Of a stretch of DNA of 34,474 bases, positions 1 to 7,119 are shown one piece after another. Every line of letters starts with the position of its first letter. Within the stretch, counting starts at the first letter, position 1. The position numbers were made by a program, and so were the translations under genes. The DNA is from Actinomycetota bacterium (lineage in GTDB: Bacteria; Actinomycetota; Actinomycetes; S36-B12; UBA5976): assembly GCA_016870575.1 (NCBI GenBank), contig VGBH01000013.1:1-34474 (forward strand), written 5' to 3'. The notes under the pieces are model-generated. The model had not been told where the DNA came from. It saw only the letters and a list, made by a program, of their open reading frames with translations, and did no database searches.

Positions 1-10
1 TGATGCAGAG

Positions 11-421
11 TTAAGGACTTAGCGCCCCAAGCGAATTGAAATGTCTGAAATAAGTGAATCTGGTGGGCGCTGAGGGTGGAGCACCAACTTCCTGCCAGGT
101 GTATCCGCTGTCTGTGCTTTTCATCATTACACATTTCCAGTCAAGAAATCTGCCGGTGTGAAGCGTGAGATATGCGGCAACAACCCAATTGTAAACAGTA
201 ACCTCAGTGCAGTAAACCGCAATGCCAAATTCAGGATAGATGCTCTCTTTTTCACTCCAAGTCTCGCCGTTATCCTTGCTGTGGAATGCATAAACTCGGT
301 TATCCGGATGTGGCTCTGTAGGTCCACCGCATTGACAAATTAAGAGAAGTTCACCATTCGGCACTCTTCGTAAAATCGGCTCGCAGCTTAGGGTATCTGT
401 ATAGATTTCCTTCATTCTCAT
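11..421 (-). pseudogene. Sialidase/BNR-repeat glycosidase-like ORF, C-terminally truncated
   Basis: The 136-residue frame carries two Asp-box (BNR) repeats, SKDNGETW at residues 48-55 and STDSGYTW at 102-109. These are the beta-propeller signature of sialidases and related secreted or cytoplasmic glycosidases. The N-terminal text 'EPILRRVPNGELLL' also fits the first blade of that family. Family members usually run to about 350 residues, but this frame stops after 136, right after a TRFTYFR stretch, so at least four blades are missing. A one-base frameshift near positions 20-50 or true decay would explain this; the window edge is 10 bases away, so the continuation cannot be seen. A Shine-Dalgarno-like AAGGAGTGG lies upstream of the ATG. 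No signal peptide is visible. Substrate unknown. Confidence 0.5.
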
Positions 422-590
422 TATCTAAAAACCACTCCTTATTTCTTTTCAAGAGTTTACGCGCATATTTTACTTGCTCCCGTAGTTCATCATATCAATT
501 CCGTTTTCAATCGCGCAGTCCAGATAGATTTATTCGGTTGTTTTAATACCACAAGTTTTATGCGCTTTCTCGGAGGTTTTGTATTAATGG

Positions 591-1019
591 TTAGACAGAA
601 ACCCTTTCATTCTTGCTAGCCAGATTTCGAATGGCCCAACCAGCGAGAATAAACATTAGACCAACACCCATAACCAAAACTGATACTCCAAAAGCAACAA
701 CTGAAGTGAATAAAGAAGCTCTTAGGAAAGAACTATTCATCGCAACAGCATGCAGTGGGTCTTCACGATCTAACTCGGCATATGTCTTACCGCCAGTTGC
801 CTCAAAGGCGTGTTTTTCAATTATGTTTGCCTGCTCATAAGCAGTGAATGGACCGGCAACTAATTCACCGGCATATCGAGTTGCATCATCGGCAACAATG
901 ATGCGCTCATCTTTAAGAGCTGTGTTAACCATACTGTAGGTGGTTGCACCTGATACCACCATCACTGCACCTAGCACCATCAGGATTAGTGCAACCAACT
1001 TCGTAGATTTGATATCCAT
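591..1019 (-). CDS. Small two-helix membrane protein, actinobacterial family often labelled 'LigA'
   Basis: This 142-residue protein has one hydrophobic helix at about residues 8-28, an extracytoplasmic loop of about 75 residues, and a second helix at about 105-128. The loop contains TGGKTYAELDRED followed by MNSSFLRASLFTSVV. From memory, this matches a widespread actinobacterial family that databases often call 'aromatic ring-opening dioxygenase LigA'. That name is a carry-over error: nothing here resembles a dioxygenase and no metal-binding residues are seen. The purine-rich GGGAAAGAGAAAA before the ATG can serve as ribosome binding site. It stands alone, divergent from the DUF3145 gene. 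Function unknown; length and two-helix topology are complete for the family. Confidence 0.75.
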   Translation of the reverse strand: MDIKSTKLVALILMVLGAVMVVSGATTYSMVNTALKDERIIVADDATRYAGELVAGPFTAYEQANIIEKHAFEATGGKTYAELDREDPLHAVAMNSSFLRASLFTSVVAFGVSVLVMGVGLMFILAGWAIRNLASKNERVSV

Positions 1020-1126
1020 TTTTTCTCTTTCCCGGCCTTTGCCCCCACGGCTGGCCTTTGATTCTTAAGTTACGCCTGTTTTCAATTAGAAATGGTCGAT
1101 TTTGCTGTCTACTAATTCACACCAGT

Positions 1127-1155
1127 TTTACGTCACAAAATTAAGCGGCTAGTAT
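1127..1155 (+). promoter_or_regulatory. Candidate promoter for the DUF3145 gene
   Basis: TTTACG at 1127-1132 is separated by 17 bases from TAGTAT at 1150-1155, a plausible housekeeping sigma pair. It would give a leader of about 47 bases before the GTG at 1210, consistent with the strong Shine-Dalgarno of that gene. Confidence 0.45.
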
Positions 1156-1209
1156 TCGCTCTAAGCCACTGAGGATGTCGGGGAAGGCAAACCTCAGGAG
1201 GTGGATGCA

Positions 1210-1725
1210 GTGGGAAAAAACCCATATTTATCGCAGTTTCAGTTGCGTACAACGGGACAGTTATATCTGTTCAGTGTGCCAATGTCTGTTACATCACATC
1301 TGCAGTGGTGCGTTGAGTCATTTGTCACATTAGCAGCTCCATGGCATTGGATGCCCCAACCGATGATTGCTAAATCGCAACGCACCGAACTACCTTTTCG
1401 TTCAAATCTAGATAACTTACCTCAATTGGTATCTGCATTATTCGAGTTTCCAAATCTATATGCAGAGATTATTCGTGATCCAATTGCAAATGGATTAGCA
1501 GAGCGCTGGCTCATTGTGCCTAAACTGGGCCTTAAGCGTTTGGATATAAATGAAGTTGGCGATGTAGTAATTGATGAAAACCAACTTCGCTCAGCTATGC
1601 AATCTGAGGGTGATTTGGCAACCAAGATTTCGTGGCTATTGGCAGAAGATTGGGAACGTGAACTTGAGCCACTGCGAATTTCAGCCGCTAACGCGAATGC
1701 CAGGATGCTGGCCACTGGGGGATAG
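1210..1725 (+). CDS. DUF3145 family protein
   Basis: The sequence matches the actinobacteria-restricted DUF3145 family. After a short N-terminus come a strand-rich start (QLYLFSVP), 'HLQWCVESFV', 'WHWMPQP', a central 'RWLIVPKLGLKRLDINEVGDVVIDE' type segment, and the C-terminal 'LLAEDWERELEPLR', all in the expected order. Molecular function is not known. The open frame extends to a GTG at 1201, but that GTG overlaps the Shine-Dalgarno AGGAGG at 1197-1202. The in-frame GTG at 1210 lies about 7 bases after it and is the better start, giving 171 residues. The TAG stop is 39 bases before tRNA-Asn, so the two may be co-transcribed. Confidence 0.8.
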   Translation: MGKNPYLSQFQLRTTGQLYLFSVPMSVTSHLQWCVESFVTLAAPWHWMPQPMIAKSQRTELPFRSNLDNLPQLVSALFEFPNLYAEIIRDPIANGLAERWLIVPKLGLKRLDINEVGDVVIDENQLRSAMQSEGDLATKISWLLAEDWERELEPLRISAANANARMLATGG

Positions 1726-1764
1726 CGAAGCGAAATCAGCAATCGGGTATCTTTCGGGGCTTAG

Positions 1765-1840
1765 TCCCCTATAGCTCAATTGGCAGAGCAGCCGGCTGTT
1801 AACCGGCAGGTTTCTGGTTCGAGTCCAGATGGGGGAGCCA
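1765..1840 (+). tRNA. tRNA-Asn (anticodon GTT)
   Basis: A full cloverleaf can be folded by eye. The acceptor stem is 1765-1771 with 1830-1836 (one G-T pair), the anticodon stem is GCCGG/CCGGC around loop CTGTTAA, and the T arm is TCTGG/CCAGA around TTCGAGT. The anticodon is GTT. The discriminator G is at 1837 and CCA is encoded at 1838-1840. Only 16 bases separate the CCA end from the next start codon at 1857. Confidence 0.96.
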
Positions 1841-1844
1841 GCAC

Positions 1845-1850
1845 TAGATT
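1845..1850 (+). promoter_or_regulatory. -10 box of a leaderless promoter for the beta-CASP nuclease gene
   Basis: TAGATT lies six bases before the GTG at 1857, the spacing that recurs through the window. Any -35 contact would fall inside the tRNA-Asn T arm. No Shine-Dalgarno is present between the tRNA and the GTG. Confidence 0.5.
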
Positions 1851-1856
1851 TGCTCC

Positions 1857-3241
1857 GTGACCAAGACAATTACCTTCTTAGGTGCGGCAAATACGGTAAC
1901 CGGAAGTAAATTTTTACTTGCCGATGAAAATCAACAAGTCTTAGTTGATTGTGGCATGTTTAAGGGAATAAAAGAATTAAGGCTTAAGAATTGGCAGCCA
2001 TTTCCGATTAACCCAGCCGAGCTGGATGCGATTTTGGTTACGCACGCTCACTTAGATCATTGCGGATATCTTCCCCGGTTAGTTAGGCAAGGATTTGGGG
2101 AAAAATCTATCTAACCAAAAATACCGCAAAACTTGCTGAGATCATTTTGCGCGATAGTGCAAAAATTCAAATGGAAGATGCTGAATTTGTACGCTTGAAG
2201 GGATTTTCTAAACACAATCCACCTTTACCTCTTTACACAGATGACGATGCTGAAGAAACTATTAAATTGTTTAGTGTAGTTGAATATCGAGTAAAGACTC
2301 AGATTACAAAAGATGTAACAGCAAAATTCATTCCAAGTGGACACATCTTAGGTGCGGCGTTTATCGAATTAGAATTTGCCGAGAAAAAGTTATTGTTCTC
2401 TGGTGATTTAGGTCGACCCGAGCACCCTATTCTCGTTAAGCCAGATCAGATAACTGCACAGGAATATGATGCGGTAATTGTTGAGTCAACATACGGTGAT
2501 CAAATGCATCAAGATCCAGGCAGTAAATTGGCCGACACAATCAATCGAACTCTGGCACGGGGTGGAACAGTATTGATTCCTGCTTTTGCAGTAGATCGAA
2601 CTGAAGTTTTATTGATGCAACTAAAGGACTTAATGGAGGCAAACGCTATTCCTGAAGTACCTATTTTTGTTGATTCACCGATGGCATCAGCAGCACTTGA
2701 TTGCTATCGCCAAGCGATTAATGAAACTAGCCCTGAGATTAAATCTGATGTGCGAGAATCATCAGGTTCTGATATTTTCGCAATGGACAACTTGTTTGAA
2801 ACACAAAGCGTTAGTGACTCAAAAGCATTAAATCACCTAAAACGACCAGCAATCATTATTGCTGCAAGCGGAATGGCTACCGGTGGGCGAGTTATTCACC
2901 ATCTGGCTCGACTATTGCCCGATTCAAATAACACAGTCATATTAGTTGGTTTTCAAGCTCCTGGAACACGAGGTCGCTCGCTGCTTGATGGTGCACCGAG
3001 CGTAAAGATGCAGGGGGGTTATGTTTTGGTTGCGGCTGAGATAGTTCATCTTCCTGGCCTTTCAGTACATGCTGATCAGGGCGAGTTGCTCAGTTGGCTC
3101 TTTGATTCAGGTGCGAAAGCAAAACAAATATTCTTAGTTCATGGTGAACTAGATGCAATAACGGAATTTGAGAAAGTAATTCGACGTACTTATCAAGGTC
3201 AGATTCACTCACCAATCCAAGATAGTAAATATCCAATCTGA
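1857..3241 (+). pseudogene. Beta-CASP metallo-beta-lactamase-fold RNase, interrupted by a -1 frameshift near 2100
   Basis: Two adjacent frames together make one complete beta-CASP nuclease of about 461 residues. Frame one (from GTG 1857) carries the metal motif HAHLDH at residues 63-68 and runs into a stop at 2112-2114. Frame two carries the rest: FSGDLGRP, ESTYGD, PAFAVDRTE, GMATGGR, GLSVHADQGELL and the C-terminal LVHGE. The join lies at GGGGAAAAAT (2097-2106): one extra G would restore frame, giving GFGGKIYLT. Enzymes of this type cut or trim RNA in the cytoplasm using two zinc ions. All catalytic motifs are otherwise intact and the second half shows no decay, so a recent mutation, an assembly or sequencing error, or a -1 ribosomal slip on the A run are all possible. 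The start is leaderless, just downstream of tRNA-Asn. Confidence 0.85.
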
Positions 3242-3271
3242 TTCAAAGTTATACACTTGATAGACATTGGC

Positions 3272-3277
3272 TAGAAT
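3272..3277 (+). promoter_or_regulatory. -10 box of a leaderless promoter
   Basis: TAGAAT sits six bases before the in-frame GTG at 3284, which places the predicted transcription start on the start codon. No convincing -35 is seen. Confidence 0.5.
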
Positions 3278-3283
3278 GTGGTT

Positions 3284-3607
3284 GTGAACAAATACCTTAA
3301 AGCATCCATCACCTGGGTAGTGCTGATTCCAATTTTTTATTTGTTGGGTCAGCAACTTTTTACATTCATCCTTTGGGCACTTGGCTATCAGCCAGGTCAG
3401 GTATTAGCAAGTGCCCAACTGCTAGACCGCCTAATAGTTGTTCTACCTGTTGGTGCTGTGATGCTATTTCCTTGTCTGCAAGCAATTCGTTATGGATTCG
3501 CAGCCAAACGTCACATCGGTAGAAAAGCTTTTGCTCCAACATTGATTGCTGCACTTGCTGGCAGTTTCATATTCTCGGTTTTGCTAGTTTCATTTCTCGG
3601 AATTTAG
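3284..3607 (+). CDS. Small hypothetical membrane protein, three helices
   Basis: I do not recognise the family. The 107-residue product has hydrophobic helices at about residues 9-30, 48-68 and 84-105, with a basic cytoplasmic stretch (RYGFAAKRHIGRKAF) between the second and third. No cysteine pairs or charged residues within helices suggest an enzyme. The frame is open from a GTG at 3278, but that codon abuts the -10 box, so the GTG at 3284 is preferred as a leaderless start. It lies 42 bases after the nuclease gene and 80 bases before chaA, each of which appears to have its own promoter. Confidence 0.6.
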   Translation: MNKYLKASITWVVLIPIFYLLGQQLFTFILWALGYQPGQVLASAQLLDRLIVVLPVGAVMLFPCLQAIRYGFAAKRHIGRKAFAPTLIAALAGSFIFSVLLVSFLGI

Positions 3608-3653
3608 TTAAGCTTGCTCGAACCAATCATTCTCAAGTTAATTTGGACTGAGA

Positions 3654-3681
3654 TTGTGATTTTATGTTTTTGCCGTAAAGT
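3654..3681 (+). promoter_or_regulatory. Leaderless promoter of the ChaA-type antiporter gene
   Basis: TTGTGA at 3654-3659, a 16-base spacer, TAAAGT at 3676-3681, then six bases to ATG 3688. It is the most complete promoter of the leaderless set because a reasonable -35 is also present. Confidence 0.55.
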
Positions 3682-3687
3682 TTGCCA

Positions 3688-4776
3688 ATGCTGACGAAAG
3701 CAAAAACACTCATAGGACTAGTTAATCTTGCTGGACCGCTGTCGGCAGCCATTACTGTGGTTTTGTTCTGGAATGACAAACCTGACACACTAGAAGTTGT
3801 ATTTATTAATGTGGTGCTTATTGGTGGCGTGCTATCGGCCGTTCATCACGCTGAAGTAATCGCAGCATATGTAGGTCGAGCTATCGGAGCATTAATCCTA
3901 GCGCTTGCTGTAACTGTGATTGAAGTTGGTTTGATAGTTGCAATCATGTTGTCTTCTGATGGTGCTGCATCTACATTAGGGCGCGATACCGTGTTTGCAG
4001 CGATTATGATTACTTGTAATGGAATAGTTGGTTTTTCGATTGTTATTGCATCGCTAAAAAATACAACTCTGAGCTTTAACTCTGAAGGCAGCGGAGCTGC
4101 ACTTAGTGCAATTACGACTATTGCGACTTTGAGTTTAGTGTTACCTGTGTTTACTCGAGGAAGTGCTGGCCCAACATTTACCTTTCCACAATTGGTTTTT
4201 GTTTCATTTGCTTCATTAGTTGTGTATGGATTGTTCTTGTATGTGTTAACCGTTAGAAATAGGGAACATTTCGAGGATCCGGATGCGGTTATAACGATGC
4301 CATATGCAAAGTCACCTTCAAAGCGTGATTTTCATCGAAGCATCACCTTGCTATTAATTGCATTGGTTGCAATCATTGGCATGGCAAAAGTAATTTCACC
4401 ATCAATTGAAGGTGTAGTTGTTGGTGCAGGTTTGCCAATATTTGTTATTGCGGTAGTTGTGGCATTAGTTGTGCTTGCGCCTGAGAGCCTTGCGGCTATG
4501 CGCGCTGCAAGTAGAGGCGATTTGCAAACTGGATTTAATCTTGCTTATGGCTCTGCTTTAGCAAGTATTGGTTTAACAATTCCCACTCTAGCCATAGTTT
4601 CATCGATAATTGATATCAATTTGATCTTAGGATTAAGTGCAACTGAGTTGGTGCTTTTTGTTCTCACTTGCGTGGTTAGCGTGGTAACCGTTTCATCACA
4701 TCGAGTTACATTTTTTCAAGGTGGCTTGCACTTAGTAATCTTCTTTTCGTTCCTATTCTTGGCGTTTGCACCTTGA
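3688..4776 (+). CDS. chaA: Calcium/proton (sodium/proton) antiporter, ChaA-like CaCA family
   Basis: The 362-residue protein is an integral membrane protein of about eleven helices built as two inverted halves, as in CaCA exchangers. First-half marks are HHAEVIAAYVG and VTVIEVGLIVAIML with the acidic residue that binds the cation. Second-half marks are GSALASIGLTIPTLAI and LSATELVLFVLT. A hydrophilic loop (HFEDPDAVITMPYAKSP) sits between the halves. The arrangement and HAE motif resemble E. coli ChaA and the 'ionic transporter y4hA' group, which expel Ca2+ or Na+ in exchange for protons. The open frame begins at a TTG at 3682, but the ATG at 3688 lies exactly six bases after the -10 box. It is monocistronic, with a terminator-like hairpin directly after the stop. 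Ion specificity cannot be read from sequence. Confidence 0.82.
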   Translation: MLTKAKTLIGLVNLAGPLSAAITVVLFWNDKPDTLEVVFINVVLIGGVLSAVHHAEVIAAYVGRAIGALILALAVTVIEVGLIVAIMLSSDGAASTLGRDTVFAAIMITCNGIVGFSIVIASLKNTTLSFNSEGSGAALSAITTIATLSLVLPVFTRGSAGPTFTFPQLVFVSFASLVVYGLFLYVLTVRNREHFEDPDAVITMPYAKSPSKRDFHRSITLLLIALVAIIGMAKVISPSIEGVVVGAGLPIFVIAVVVALVVLAPESLAAMRAASRGDLQTGFNLAYGSALASIGLTIPTLAIVSSIIDINLILGLSATELVLFVLTCVVSVVTVSSHRVTFFQGGLHLVIFFSFLFLAFAP

Positions 4777-4778
4777 TT

Positions 4779-4803
4779 GCTTAGCCTTTTAAGCTCTTTT
4801 TTT
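4779..4803 (+). terminator. Candidate intrinsic terminator after chaA
   Basis: A short stem GCTTA/TAAGC (4779-4783 with 4790-4794) with a six-base loop is followed by a T-rich run at 4795-4803. The stem is weak (two GC pairs), so efficiency may be modest. It separates chaA from the tRNA gene. Confidence 0.5.
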
Positions 4804-4811
4804 GTAACAAG

Positions 4812-4817
4812 TAAAAT
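4812..4817 (+). promoter_or_regulatory. -10 box of the tRNA promoter
   Basis: TAAAAT ends 9 bases before the mature tRNA 5' end at 4827, which would give a very short 5' trailer for RNase P. No clear -35 is seen. Confidence 0.4.
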
Positions 4818-4826
4818 AAGCCTGCT

Positions 4827-4903
<77 letters not shown>

Positions 4904-4959
4904 GATTGCAGAATTATCAATTGGTTTTCTTTTACGGGCGATGTCGCTCACCAGAGGAG

Positions 4960-4965
4960 TACACT
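4960..4965 (+). promoter_or_regulatory. -10 box, near-leaderless promoter for the DUF5671 operon
   Basis: TACACT lies seven bases before ATG 4973, one more than the usual six here. AGAGGAG at 4953-4959 is too far upstream (13 bases) to be a typical ribosome binding site, so a leaderless start is favoured. Confidence 0.45.
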
Positions 4966-4972
4966 TTTTAGC

Positions 4973-5413
4973 ATGAGCAAAATGCCTAATCGTGTAATTA
5001 TTGTCGTGATCGCTTTGGTTGCTTTAGTAGCGGCCTTAGTTTTTTTCTCATCAAATCGAACTGAGTCACAATTTGAGTCTGGCACACCTGAATGGGTAGT
5101 CCAGCAATATCTAGTTGCAATGTTTGAAGGTGACACGGATTCTGCAATTTCTCATATCTCAGAATCGAGCCCGTGCAATGTTACCCACTTAGATCGCGCT
5201 TGGGTAGATAGAAACGCAAGCATCGATTTGGTTGAAGTATCAACAACTGATTCCACTGCTCGCGTTGAAGTGGATGTCGAATTTGGAAATGCTGACTTGT
5301 TTAGTACGCCATACGTTGAATCGCATATCTATCGGTTAGAAAGAGTTGATTCCGAATGGCTGATTACTGGTGTGCCATGGCCAGTTTATGACTGTGGAGA
5401 GATAACCAAATGA
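4973..5413 (+). CDS. Membrane-anchored extracytoplasmic protein of unknown function
   Basis: The 146-residue protein begins with a short basic segment (KMPNR) and one hydrophobic helix at about residues 7-26 without a lipobox cysteine, so it is probably an uncleaved N-terminal anchor. The remaining 120 residues are hydrophilic. They start with PEWVVQQYLVAMFEGDTDSAISHI, a pattern typical of NTF2-like/DUF4878-type small extracytoplasmic domains, and end with a beta-rich half ('YRLERVDSEWLITGV'). Two cysteines (in 'SSPCNVT' and 'VYDCGEI') could form a disulfide outside the cell. The family match is by general pattern only. The TGA stop overlaps the ATG of the next gene (ATGA), so the two are translationally coupled and probably act together. 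Confidence 0.65.
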   Translation: MSKMPNRVIIVVIALVALVAALVFFSSNRTESQFESGTPEWVVQQYLVAMFEGDTDSAISHISESSPCNVTHLDRAWVDRNASIDLVEVSTTDSTARVEVDVEFGNADLFSTPYVESHIYRLERVDSEWLITGVPWPVYDCGEITK

Positions 5414-7110
5414 TTATTAGCCTAGGAATTCTGGCAGTTTTCATGGCACTTATTGTCCTTGCGATTCGGGCTATTTCTGGCCATAGCCAAGCAACAAGTT
5501 CATCAGGTCACTCAGTCAGGAGATTCTTTCAGTATTCCTTACTTTTCGGACTTGTGGTTATTGTTGCAATTGGAATCTCTGGACTAATTGATAGATTGAT
5601 AAGTCCACCTTCTCTGTTGGCAGCTGATGAAGTTTCGCTTGCGAGAAACACATCCTTTGTATTGGTTGGTTTACCTGTTTTGTTTGGTGTAACAACATGG
5701 ACTAAACGAACAATCAGAGATGATAAAACTGAGCTCAAATCATTTGGTTGGGCAGCATACATGCTCCTTGCAACAGTTGCTGCTCTAGGAACTGCAATGG
5801 TTGGCTTAGCGACATTGTTAGCTTGGGCATTTGGATTAGAAGACTTTAGTAGCTATTCAATTGCCCAGACAATTGTGTGGTTGATTGTATGGTTCGCTCA
5901 CTTTGAGATAAATCGTCGTCTAACTCCAGAAAATAGAAGTAAATTTTTGTTTTTGTTTAGCTCCTTAATTGGATTGATAACTTCATTAGTTGGATTTGGA
6001 TTAATAGTCACGGGAATTGCCAGAGAAATAATTGGCTACAGTGCAAAAGATCTACTTATAGGCACTCAGAGTCCAATAAAGTCAGGCGCAATTTTGCTAC
6101 TTATTGGTGCACCAGTTTGGCTTTTGTATTGGGTTAGATTATCGATGAACTCTGCTCGTGATGTGTTGTGGCTGGGGTATGTTCTTATTGCAGGCGTTGC
6201 AGGTGGATTAATAACTTCTATTGTGTCAGCTAGCACAGTGCTTTATCGAACATTGGTATGGTTCTTTGGTAATCCTTTTTTTGATGATCCACTTAGCCAT
6301 TTTAGAACTATCCCTAACGCAATTGGAGCAGTTTTTGCAGGACTACTCTTGCTTTGGTATCACAATCATTTTGCTTCAAGTGCAAGAACTGCAGTTAAAA
6401 ATGAAATTCAGCGCATTTATGAATATCTAATTGCTGGAATAGCATTAATTGCATCAACAGTTGGATTAATCTTAATTATTGTGTCAATTTTTGATACTAT
6501 CGCAAGAAACCCTATAGTTAATCAGACAGCAGCGGTAAATACGCTGCTTGGTGCAATAACAGTATTGATTGTTGGTATGCCAATTTGGTATTTGTATTGG
6601 CATAGAATTCAAATTCACGCAAAACGTCAACCGGATTTGGAAGCAGGTTCAAATACCCGAAGAGTCTATCTGTTTCTTCTTTTTGGTGTTGGTGGTGTTG
6701 TTTCGGTAATTGCTCTAATAGCAGCAGTTTTCATCATTTTTGAAGCCATTTTCTCAGGTGGATCAATTGGTAATTTAATGCGTGAGGTTAGATATCCATT
6801 TAGTATTTTGATTGGAACAATATCCATATCTGCATACCATCGGGGTATTTACCGATCTGATCGAGTGAATATCATCAAGGTACAAGTTGGACCAAGAATA
6901 GTCACACTAATTGGTCCACATGATGATGTATTGCGTAAATCGATTATGGATGTGACTGGTGGAAAAGTGCAATTTATGGAATCTGCTGAAGACGATTCGC
7001 TCTGGCCACATACACAAGTTTTGGAATTAGTAAAGGCATCCACAAGTGAACGCATCGTGATAACTCTAGTTCAAGGAAAGGTTTTTCTGACTTCTTTAAA
7101 GGTAAGATAA
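5410..7110 (+). CDS. Large polytopic membrane protein, DUF5671-like repeats
   Basis: The 566-residue protein has about 14 hydrophobic helices and an internal repeat. A 'hydrophobic helix - GxPxW - YWxR' element recurs as LVGLPVLFGVTTW, LIGAPVWLLYWVRL and IVGMPIWYLYWHRI. Each copy is followed by two helices with 'RTLVWFFG'-like or 'FEAIFSGG' loops. This alternating pattern resembles DUF5671 proteins; I assign it from motif shape, not a search. The last ~80 residues (from about 485) are soluble and contain VGPRIVTLIGPHDDVLRKSIM, a possible cytoplasmic domain. It overlaps the preceding anchored protein by four bases. Convergent with the ABC exporter, 9 bases apart. Transport or sensing roles are both possible; function unknown. 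Confidence 0.7.
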   Translation: MIISLGILAVFMALIVLAIRAISGHSQATSSSGHSVRRFFQYSLLFGLVVIVAIGISGLIDRLISPPSLLAADEVSLARNTSFVLVGLPVLFGVTTWTKRTIRDDKTELKSFGWAAYMLLATVAALGTAMVGLATLLAWAFGLEDFSSYSIAQTIVWLIVWFAHFEINRRLTPENRSKFLFLFSSLIGLITSLVGFGLIVTGIAREIIGYSAKDLLIGTQSPIKSGAILLLIGAPVWLLYWVRLSMNSARDVLWLGYVLIAGVAGGLITSIVSASTVLYRTLVWFFGNPFFDDPLSHFRTIPNAIGAVFAGLLLLWYHNHFASSARTAVKNEIQRIYEYLIAGIALIASTVGLILIIVSIFDTIARNPIVNQTAAVNTLLGAITVLIVGMPIWYLYWHRIQIHAKRQPDLEAGSNTRRVYLFLLFGVGGVVSVIALIAAVFIIFEAIFSGGSIGNLMREVRYPFSILIGTISISAYHRGIYRSDRVNIIKVQVGPRIVTLIGPHDDVLRKSIMDVTGGKVQFMESAEDDSLWPHTQVLELVKASTSERIVITLVQGKVFLTSLKVR

Positions 7111-7119
7111 TTTCTTGAT

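Noticed and set aside
560-619. Plus-strand 19-codon frame (MRFLGGFVLMVRQ...) between the sialidase ORF and the two-helix membrane protein, with GGAGG before its internal ATG at 587
   Set aside because: It overlaps the end of the real minus-strand gene, the GGAGG lies inside its own frame, and the peptide resembles nothing I know.
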